Part shown: positions 59,150-64,000 of the stretch, piece by piece
Position numbering within the stretch: the stretch's first letter is position 1
How the letters are laid out: the number at the start of each line of letters is the position of its first letter
Source of the DNA: Pseudomonadales bacterium
Lineage (GTDB): Bacteria > Pseudomonadota > Gammaproteobacteria > Pseudomonadales > Azotimanducaceae
Direction of reading: 5' to 3'
Assembly (NCBI GenBank): GCA_041395945.1
Contig: JAWKZN010000002.1
Coordinates: 936,556-1,000,555 of the forward strand
Length of the DNA stretch: 64,000 nucleotides
The notes under the pieces: model-generated
Told to the model about the DNA's origin: nothing
Database searches by the model: none
Seen by the model: the letters and a program-made list of their open reading frames with translations, nothing else
Position numbers and translations under genes: made by a program

Positions 59150-60209
59150 ATTAGTAAGTGCAACCAATCCCCTCCTCTGTAGAGAGGCGAACTGGGATAC
59201 TCAGTGGTTCCTTAATCCTGGCAGAAAAGGGAATTACACATGAGGTATACCCAGCTCACCTCCAATGAGAGGTATATGATTTCGGCTTTGAGAAAGCAAG
59301 GTCACTCCACTCCCGAGATAGCGAAAAACCTAGGGAGACACCGCTCCACCATCTGGCGTGAGATCCGACGCAACAGCGCCAGCTATGATGGCTTTTACCG
59401 CCCCAGCAAGGCGGTGGAACGCACAAGTGGCAGGCGTTCCCGATGCCGCAGGAACCGGCACTTCAGCCAGGCAGACTTCGAGCCGATCAAGGCCCTGCTC
59501 AGTCAGCAATGGAGCCCGGAGCAGATATCCGGACGTATGGTTGATGGACGCTCAATCAGCCATGAGACCATCTATCGATACATCTGGGCCGACAAGGAGT
59601 CTGGAGGAAAGCTCTACCAGCACCTTCGATGCGCAACCAAGAAAAAGCGAAAGCGCTATGGACGATACGATTCGAGAGGTCGTTTAGCAGGGAAAAGGCA
59701 CATCTCAGAACGACCGAAGGTGATCGAGCCCCGCCAGCAGGTAGGTCACTGGGAGATCGATACGGTGATGGGATCGAATGATCTTCACTGCGTCCTGACC
59801 CTGGTCGAGCGCAAAACAGGGTATACGCTCATCGGCAAGCTAAACGGTCGGACTCAGGAAGCTGCGGCTGCGAGAACCATCCAACTGATCAGGGACAGCG
59901 GGTTACCGTTCAAGTCCATCACCTCGGACAATGGGACCGAGTTCCACTCCTACCAGAAGGTAGAAGAAGCAACCGGAGTGAAGTATTACTTCGCCAATCC
60001 GCATCATGCTTGGGAGCGAGGGACCAACGAGAACACCAACGGCTTGATCAGGCAGTATCTTCCAAAGAGGAAGAGCATGATGTTCGTGAACCAGGCTCGC
60101 TGTGAGGTGATCTCTACCAAACTGAACAATCGACCAAGGAAGCGACACGGCTTCAAAACGCCGAAGGAGATGATGGATGAATGCTAACTACTTCGGTTGC
60201 ACTTCAAAT
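59150..60209 (+). mobile_element. IS30-family insertion sequence
   Basis: About 1.06 kb around one transposase gene. The ends share a 10-bp inverted core: AAGTGCAACC at the left (59156-59165) and GGTTGCACTT at the right (60195-60204), with weaker matches outward. It lies just inside the cassette next to the 59039 attC. The right end coincides with the tail motif found beside other attC sites. No clear short target duplication was identified. Confidence 0.85.
59240..60187 (+). CDS. IS30-family transposase
   Basis: 315 residues. N-terminal helix-turn-helix (YTQLTSNERYMISALRKQGH, STPEIAKNLGRHRSTIWREI). DDE core: VGHWEIDTVMGS (first Asp), SITSDNGTEFHSY (second Asp), and ERGTNENTNGLIRQYLPK (Glu). 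It looks complete, so the element may still be mobile. ATG 59240 has AAAAGGGAA upstream. Confidence 0.95.
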   Translation: MRYTQLTSNERYMISALRKQGHSTPEIAKNLGRHRSTIWREIRRNSASYDGFYRPSKAVERTSGRRSRCRRNRHFSQADFEPIKALLSQQWSPEQISGRMVDGRSISHETIYRYIWADKESGGKLYQHLRCATKKKRKRYGRYDSRGRLAGKRHISERPKVIEPRQQVGHWEIDTVMGSNDLHCVLTLVERKTGYTLIGKLNGRTQEAAAARTIQLIRDSGLPFKSITSDNGTEFHSYQKVEEATGVKYYFANPHHAWERGTNENTNGLIRQYLPKRKSMMFVNQARCEVISTKLNNRPRKRHGFKTPKEMMDEC

Positions 60210-60225
60210 GTGAATCTAAGCGTCA
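60196..60225. repeat. Tail motif at the IS30 right end
   Basis: GTTGCACTTCAAATGTGAAT then CTAAGCGTCAG. The first 14 bases belong to the IS inverted repeat; the rest matches the tails of other cassettes. Confidence 0.85.
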
Positions 60226-60656
60226 GTGAATCCGGCAGGATCAGGAATTGCCTTGAGTTGCTGTAGAGCCAAAAGAACATCTGAAACACCTCTCTGGTGA
60301 CATACTTTTTCATCTCTCACTTGCATGATGACAATTTCGTCATAGCTCACGAATCTACCAGTTGCTTTGATTGGCCCCCAATCACCCACCTGACGCCCGC
60401 TGATCGTGAAGTGCAGGACAATATATTCTTCATCAGCGATAGCAAGATGAACGGTTTCCTTGAAATCCTCAAATGTAGAATGGGAGGATTCAACCATGGC
60501 TCGGACCGCATCCCGGCCTGATCTTACTACCCTGGGAGAGTAGTCTGCGATGAAGTCCTCTGTGAAATAGTCAGGAATGAGATCGAATCGCTTCGCATTC
60601 CAAATGTCTCGGTTGATCGCCAATCCAAGTTCTTTGTTCTTAGTCGATTGATGCAT
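60216..60656 (-). CDS. SnoaL-like ester-cyclase-family protein
   Basis: 146 residues: NRDIWNAKRFDLIPDYFTED, SGRDAVRAMVESSHSTFEDF, HFTISGRQVGDWGPIKATG are the pattern of SnoaL-like polyketide-cyclase proteins. Function unknown. The final Asp-Ala-stop is GACGCTTAG, part of the tail motif shared with other cassettes. Confidence 0.87.
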   Translation of the reverse strand: MHQSTKNKELGLAINRDIWNAKRFDLIPDYFTEDFIADYSPRVVRSGRDAVRAMVESSHSTFEDFKETVHLAIADEEYIVLHFTISGRQVGDWGPIKATGRFVSYDEIVIMQVRDEKVCHQRGVSDVLLALQQLKAIPDPAGFTDA

Positions 60657-60663
60657 GTCTGAC

Positions 60664-60759
60664 GCCTAACGCCGAGATAAGCGGCGCTTGAGGGCGGCCG
60701 ACTGGAGCGGTAGCGAAAGGAGGTCGCGGTCAAGCGTCCGATTCATCTCCTGGTTAGGC
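60664..60759 (-). repeat. attC, main family
   Basis: 96 bp, GCCTAAC/GTTAGGC; arms GAGATAAGCGGCGCTTGAG and GTCAAGCGTCCGATTCATCTC. Confidence 0.95.
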
Positions 60760-60766
60760 GTCAGCT

Positions 60767-60788
60767 GTTGCACTTCAAATGTGAATTC
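60767..60788. repeat. attC-flanking tail motif, copy
   Basis: GTTGCACTTCAAATGTGAAT, 7 bp after the attC. Confidence 0.85.
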
Positions 60789-60796
60789 TAGGGTAC

Positions 60797-61165
60797 TCAC
60801 TCCGGAGTACCAACGAGAAACCAAGTCGAGAAAAACGCGACAACTCCCACTAAGCCGATTAGCCACGAAACGACGACCTTCATACGGTGTGCTTCGCAAA
60901 AAGCGATTTCATCATCCCGTCCCCTTTCAGCATATTCGCGCCTCAAGAGATATTGAATTGTTGGCCATGCACTCAACAGACCTGAGTCGGTTCTCCAGTT
61001 GCGGCACCCGCTGTGTTCCCAAAGGCTTGGATGTCGCGATCTCAATGCACTTAGGAACCGCCACGAATACCAGCTCTCTATACCAACACCAATGATCATG
61101 ATCGCGGCTGCTAGCCAAAAGGTGTGCATGTTCTGCCCATGCCGGTAAACCTTCGACCATCGCAC
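60797..61165 (-). CDS. Two-helix membrane protein, unknown function
   Basis: 122 residues (110 if ATG 61129 is used). N-terminal helix WLAAAIMIIGVGIES, a charged loop with Arg/Trp/Cys residues, and C-terminal helix VSWLIGLVGVVAFFSTWFLV. No family recognised. Confidence 0.65.
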   Translation of the reverse strand: MRWSKVYRHGQNMHTFWLAAAIMIIGVGIESWYSWRFLSALRSRHPSLWEHSGCRNWRTDSGLLSAWPTIQYLLRREYAERGRDDEIAFCEAHRMKVVVSWLIGLVGVVAFFSTWFLVGTPE

Positions 61166-61217
61166 TCAACCTGTGGAGTGTCGAATTCCCTAATCCGTCG
61201 GATGCGCATCCAATGAC

Positions 61218-61313
61218 GCCTAACGCCGGGCTAAGCGACGCTTGACGGCAGCCGACTGGAGCGACAGCGAAAGGAGGCTGCAGTCAAGCGTTCGATTCAG
61301 CCCCTTGTTAGGC
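61218..61313 (-). repeat. attC, type B variant
   Basis: 96 bp, GCCTAAC/GTTAGGC; arms GGGCTAAGCGACGCTTGAC and GTCAAGCGTTCGATTCAGCCC, with the outer pairs co-varying relative to other type B sites. Confidence 0.95.
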
Positions 61314-61318
61314 GTCAG

Positions 61319-61349
61319 TCGTTGCACTTCAAATGTGAACCTAAGCGTC
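61319..61349. repeat. attC-flanking tail motif, copy
   Basis: GTTGCACTTCAAATGTGAAC then CTAAGCGTC; supplies the Asp-Ala-stop end of the neighbouring gene. Confidence 0.85.
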
Positions 61350-61841
61350 GGACGGCACGATTGCTGTGTAGATGAACATGTCACTCGGGCAACTCCCATG
61401 CTCTGAGTACACCAGTTTGAAGCGCATCGGCAAGAGTGAGCTTCGGGTAGCTCCGAAACTGAACCCGATGGACTTCTGATCGACTTCGCTCACTTGGAGT
61501 TCGAAGCTGTAGTTGAGCGAAGACTCATCGACGAAGGCGCGCGTAAACGGGACCTCATTGATCATTTTGGGGAATATCGCATCCACAATGAGCGGAGGTT
61601 CTTCACTTGATGATGCTAAGGACACTGTCCACTCAATCATCGACGAGGGCATTTCGATTTCATGTTGAGTAGCAACTTCGTTGCAGATGAACATGCTCGC
61701 GTTGCTGGCGCATGGCACGGTGAGAAGAAGCAGGAATCGTGTTGCTTGGGGAGCAAACAGCTGCGCCCAAGCCATGAGCTGCGCGATGTTGCCCGTCCTC
61801 GGTTCCATTAGTTGCTCGAGATCTGCACGGCTAGCTCCCAC
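61341..61841 (-). CDS. Exported protein, unknown function
   Basis: 166 residues; ATG at residue 23 (MAWAQLFAPQATRFLLL) may be the true start, giving a signal peptide ending near SNAS. The mature part is beta-rich (MIEWTVSLASSSEEPPLIVD, YSFELQVSEVDQKSIGFSFG) with two Cys. Ends VPSDA with the stop inside the tail motif. Confidence 0.6.
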   Translation of the reverse strand: MGASRADLEQLMEPRTGNIAQLMAWAQLFAPQATRFLLLLTVPCASNASMFICNEVATQHEIEMPSSMIEWTVSLASSSEEPPLIVDAIFPKMINEVPFTRAFVDESSLNYSFELQVSEVDQKSIGFSFGATRSSLLPMRFKLVYSEHGSCPSDMFIYTAIVPSDA

Positions 61842-61844
61842 GAC

Positions 61845-61940
61845 GCCTAACGCCGAGATAAGCGGCGCTTGACGGCGGCCGACTGGAGCGGCAGCGAAAG
61901 GAGGTCGCGGTCAAGCGTCCGATTCATCTCCTGGTTAGAC
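61845..61940 (-). repeat. attC, main family
   Basis: 96 bp, GCCTAAC left, GTTAGAC right; arms GAGATAAGCGGCGCTTGAC and GTCAAGCGTCCGATTCATCTC. Confidence 0.95.
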
Positions 61941-62204
61941 GTCAGTCTTTGCGACGTTGGGATATTTTTCTGGATTCCGAATCGAGTCGAGCCCGAGATC
62001 AATATCTAGGTCGGGCCAGTGATACGCGCCAGGGCCCTCTGTGATCACATTCAGAATTTGTTCGACTGTGGCTTTCTTAAACCAAGGGAAGTTAGAGAAG
62101 GGTAGGAAATGCTCCTCGTCGACGATCAGTACCCACAACCCATCTGGAGAAATGTCAGTGACTACGATTTCCGAAGTACTTTTTCCAGGCTTCGACAAGC
62201 TCAT
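61935..62204 (-). CDS. DUF2442 protein (presumed antitoxin-like partner)
   Basis: 89 residues: TDISPDGLWVLIVDEEHFL, FPWFKKATVEQILNV, YHWPDLDIDLGLDSIRNPEK. Follows a DUF4160 gene and overlaps it by 50 bp, the usual arrangement of this TA-like pair. Intact here, unlike the pair near 53.5 kb. Confidence 0.87.
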   Translation of the reverse strand: MSLSKPGKSTSEIVVTDISPDGLWVLIVDEEHFLPFSNFPWFKKATVEQILNVITEGPGAYHWPDLDIDLGLDSIRNPEKYPNVAKTDV

Positions 62205-62403
62205 CTCTATGCGCCTCGACTATCGCTTCGATCTGACGAAGCTGTATCTGGGACAGACGGTAATTCTTTGCCAATTCTATACGAGGTTCAAGCCAATACT
62301 TTGCCTCACCGTCTTGAGATCGAATATGAACGTGCATCCTTGATTCTTCCAGTGAAAAGAAGAAGAACCGGTATCCACGCTCTCTGAATATGGTGGGGCT
62401 CAT
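62155..62403 (-). CDS. DUF4160 protein (presumed toxin-like partner)
   Basis: 82 residues: MSPTIFRERGYRFFFFSLEE, RMHVHIRSQDGEAKYWLEP, RQIEAIVEAHRDELVEAWKK. Complete DUF4160 domain, first gene of the pair. Families DUF4160/DUF2442 are repeatedly found together and show TA-like traits, but no mechanism is established to my knowledge. Confidence 0.88.
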   Translation of the reverse strand: MSPTIFRERGYRFFFFSLEESRMHVHIRSQDGEAKYWLEPRIELAKNYRLSQIQLRQIEAIVEAHRDELVEAWKKYFGNRSH

Positions 62404-62414
62404 CTGCTTCTGAC

Positions 62415-62510
62415 GTCTAACGCCGGGCTAAGCGACGCTTGACGGCAGCCGACTGGAGCGGCAGCGAAAGGAGGTTGCAGTCAAGCGTTCGCTTCAGCTC
62501 ATGGTTAAGC
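62415..62510 (-). repeat. attC, type B
   Basis: 96 bp, GTCTAAC left, right box GTTAAGC; arms GGGCTAAGCGACGCTTGAC and GTCAAGCGTTCGCTTCAGCTC. A short tail-motif copy (GTTGCACTTCAAT) follows at 62519. Confidence 0.94.
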
Positions 62511-62544
62511 GTCAACCGTTGCACTTCAATCGCTGACCTACTGG

Positions 62545-63108
62545 TCATTGCTGCGGCGACTTGATGCTGGTCGCCAGTGCCGCGGCTAATCCTTGCATCT
62601 CTCCGTTAAGTTGGAGTAGCCAGCTGTCCTCAAACGGAATGAAGCTTAATACTTCGAACTGAGTTACTCTGATATCTCCTGCAGTAATCGTCATCCTTGT
62701 GAGTACGTGACGCTGCTCGTTCTCAACCACGAAGCCCAATATCTCCTGGTTGTCAAAGCTAAGCTTCGCTTCCCCGGTTTGTGCGATGACCAGATTCATG
62801 AAGCCACTCATGAACACCGCCGGCTCGCTTTTTACTACGGTTTCGAACGTAGAGTCTGGACCAAACGTCAGATCTCTGAGCTGGCTCTGTCCCGACTCTG
62901 CTTCGGCTTCATACACCGGCAACAACATCGCTTTGAACTCAGCCAGAGCGGATGGATGCATAAACCGGGATACAGCCGTAAATCCCTCGGTCTGCATAAC
63001 CTTGAAGTAACGTTCCGCAACAGCCTGTGGGTCTTCAACCGAAAAAGCAAATGGACTCCACAACACAACAGATACCATCGATAAAATTGCTACTTTAGTA
63101 CCCAGCAT
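62545..63108 (-). CDS. Exported DUF2059-like protein (uncertain)
   Basis: 187 residues from ATG 63108 (AAGGA 6-7 nt upstream). Signal peptide VAILSMVSVVLWSPFAFS. The mature part (AERYFKVMQTEGFTAVSRFM, FKAMLLPVYEAEAESGQSQL) recalls helical periplasmic proteins; the C-terminal half is beta-rich (HVLTRMTITAGDIRVTQFEV). No firm family. Confidence 0.65.
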   Translation of the reverse strand: MLGTKVAILSMVSVVLWSPFAFSVEDPQAVAERYFKVMQTEGFTAVSRFMHPSALAEFKAMLLPVYEAEAESGQSQLRDLTFGPDSTFETVVKSEPAVFMSGFMNLVIAQTGEAKLSFDNQEILGFVVENEQRHVLTRMTITAGDIRVTQFEVLSFIPFEDSWLLQLNGEMQGLAAALATSIKSPQQ

Positions 63109-63157
63109 GTTTTTTCCTTTCAATCTCAAGCTTAATTGATTTCTACATCGCCTTGAC

Positions 63158-63256
63158 GTCTAACGCCGTGATAAGCGGCAGTCGCCGCCTGGCGATTTTT
63201 CTGCGTAAGCAGAAAAAGTGACAGGTAAGCCTGTCCGCTTCATCACCTTGTTAGGC
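63158..63256 (-). repeat. attC, hairpin-centre variant
   Basis: 99 bp, GTCTAAC left, GTTAGGC right; centre GATTTTTCTGCGTAAGCAGA; outer arms GTGATAAGCGGCAG and CTGTCCGCTTCATCAC. Confidence 0.93.
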
Positions 63257-63553
63257 GTCAAGTCGTTCCGTGATGTAGGAAGGATCCTGAGAGGCATGGA
63301 TCACCGCCAATATCTCAATGCGATCATCCAATAGTGTATAGAAAACGAGATACGGGAATATATGAAGTACGCAACGGCGGATCATCGGAAGATCCTCCTG
63401 ATACGAGAGTGGCTCCGACTGAATTCTCGCAAAGGCTAGATCAAGCTCACCGATGAATCGGCGCCCCAGCCCGGATTGGCGCTCTTCGTACCACGAAAAA
63501 GCTTCCAAGATGTCAGCCTCGGCACTCGGGCTGACAGTGAGTTCGAGGCTCAT
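63251..63553 (-). CDS. ParE/RelE-type toxin
   Basis: 100 residues: TVSPSAEADILEAFSWYEER, GLGRRFIGELDLAFARIQSE, RRCVLHIFPYLVFYTL. Same toxin group as the 56.0-kb cassette but divergent in sequence. Overlaps the upstream antitoxin (ATGA). Confidence 0.92.
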   Translation of the reverse strand: MSLELTVSPSAEADILEAFSWYEERQSGLGRRFIGELDLAFARIQSEPLSYQEDLPMIRRCVLHIFPYLVFYTLLDDRIEILAVIHASQDPSYITERLDA

Positions 63554-63765
63554 CCGCTGAGGATTCTAGATCTTACCTCTTCCCAGGGAGAGCCCGCTTT
63601 TGGATTACGGCGAGATGCTTCCAGCCGGCGAGCCAGAAGCTCCTTAGTAGCATCGGTGAGCTTAATTTGATCAGGGCACTCAGCGATGCTTTCCCAAATT
63701 TCGGTAACTAGTTGAATTCGTTCCGAAATAGGCAATTCGAGTGCGTCTGCTGCTGTCACTTTCAT
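63550..63765 (-). CDS. Addiction-module antitoxin (TIGR02574-like)
   Basis: 71 residues from ATG 63765: LELPISERIQLVTEIWESIA, KELLARRLEASRRNPKAG, and WEEVRSRIL. Typical small helical antidote encoded just before a ParE-like toxin. Confidence 0.88.
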   Translation of the reverse strand: MKVTAADALELPISERIQLVTEIWESIAECPDQIKLTDATKELLARRLEASRRNPKAGSPWEEVRSRILSG

Positions 63766-63837
63766 GAGGATCAACCTATCACAGCACGAGGTAGCCTTCT
63801 ATCGATCCATCTACTACGGAAGATGTCAGCCGATGAC

Positions 63838-63933
63838 GTCTAACGCCGAGCTAAGCGACGCTTGACGGCGGCCGACTGGAGCGGCAGCGAAAGGAGGTTG
63901 CAGTCAAGCGTTCGCTTCAGCTCCTGGTTAGAC
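63838..63933 (-). repeat. attC, type B
   Basis: 96 bp, GTCTAAC/GTTAGAC; arms GAGCTAAGCGACGCTTGAC and GTCAAGCGTTCGCTTCAGCTC. Nearest site to the predicted integrase side. Confidence 0.95.
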
Positions 63934-63945
63934 GTCAGTCCGAAC

Positions 63946-64000
63946 CTATGCCTGCTTCTTCTGCTTAAGGAATTCTCTGAGAGCGTCATTCACGGCCTTA
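63946..64000 (-). CDS. Antitoxin-like protein, partial (C-terminal 17 residues)
   Basis: Reading in from the right edge: KAVNDALREFLKQKKQA then TAG at 63946. It closely resembles the C-terminus of the antitoxin-like partner at 55395 (EAVNRALREYANQK), so another RHH/BrnA-type pair probably begins beyond the edge. Confidence 0.6.
   Translation of the reverse strand, partial: KAVNDALREFLKQKKQA

Larger units (their letters stand above)
43111..64000 (-). repeat. Chromosomal integron cassette array (continues past right edge)
   Basis: About 30 attC sites or relics punctuate short genes reading mainly on the minus strand. Each intact site runs, on the plus strand, from RYYYAAC (GCCTAAC or GTCTAAC) to GTTRRRY (GTTAGGC or GTTAGAC) with complementary inner arms. 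The right-hand arm, adjacent to each minus-strand gene stop, carries two extra bases relative to the left arm, as expected for extrahelical bases on the L'' side. Both facts place attI and intI to the right of the window. Local composition is more A/T-rich than the left half. Confidence 0.93.

Noticed and set aside
52020..60760. Repeated short frames beginning MTATSFR or ending LKRRLSRR
   Set aside because: They are translations of the attC repeats and not independent genes, except where a real gene runs into the repeat.
43111..64000. CRISPR array
   Set aside because: Repeats are about 96 bp, internally palindromic, separated by genes of varying length; they fit attC sites and not CRISPR repeats.

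Overview
The window looks like a gammaproteobacterial chromosome, probably from an aquatic organism. The evidence is a GC-rich left half with a class I photolyase, DNA polymerase II, an OMPLA-type outer-membrane phospholipase, a MerC-like protein, an NhaC antiporter and a GlpSTPQUV-type glycerol ABC importer. The right third is a long integron cassette array. No rRNA, tRNA or housekeeping marker is present, so the genus cannot be named.

Layout. (1) 1-14 kb, core-like genes: a hybrid sensor kinase running off the left edge; a glutathione peroxidase with an in-frame UGA at its catalytic position followed by a bacterial SECIS hairpin; an M1 metallopeptidase; a MerC protein; NhaC; an FAD amine oxidase; pldA overlapping a sulfatase; and a LysR regulator with a palindromic operator. 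(2) 14-21.4 kb: a glycerol-type ABC importer (two ATPases, two permeases, a DUF2160 protein, a substrate-binding lipoprotein) interrupted before the binding-protein gene by a large inverted repeat. (3) 21.4-28.6 kb: a Nudix hydrolase, an MscS channel, a broken sterol desaturase, polB, and phrB divergent from polB. (4) 28.6-42.2 kb: an unusual run of about 24 small, almost all minus-strand genes, often with ATGA overlaps (glyoxalase-fold, GNAT, DUF1801, GFA, methyltransferase, isochorismatase, several domain fusions), closed by a TetR gene facing a glyoxalase/SnoaL pair.

(5) 43.1 kb to the right edge: a sedentary chromosomal integron array. About 30 attC sites or relics, mostly 96-99 bp, separate one- or two-gene cassettes that nearly all read on the minus strand. 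Gene orientation and the two extra bases on one attC arm both place the integrase and attI beyond the right edge. The sites decay from right to left, as expected if the left end is oldest. The array is rich in toxin-antitoxin and TA-like pairs: ParE-type x2, BrnTA-type x2, a RelE/HigB-type pair in reverse orientation, DUF4160/DUF2442 x2, DUF4258/DUF2283, and a partial antitoxin at the edge. It also holds a HEPN-motif protein, a PD-(D/E)XK nuclease-like protein, a TfoX C-terminal-domain protein, acetyltransferases, SnoaL-like proteins and small membrane or secreted proteins. An IS30-family element sits in one cassette. One of its ends coincides with a short motif that recurs beside many of the attC sites.

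Most notable: the selenocysteine peroxidase with its SECIS; the attC decay gradient; the attC-flanking tail motif that matches the IS30 end; attC sites translated as protein tails; adjacent TA-like cassettes in which only the presumed toxin gene is broken; and the HEPN and PD-(D/E)XK cassettes as candidate defence genes.
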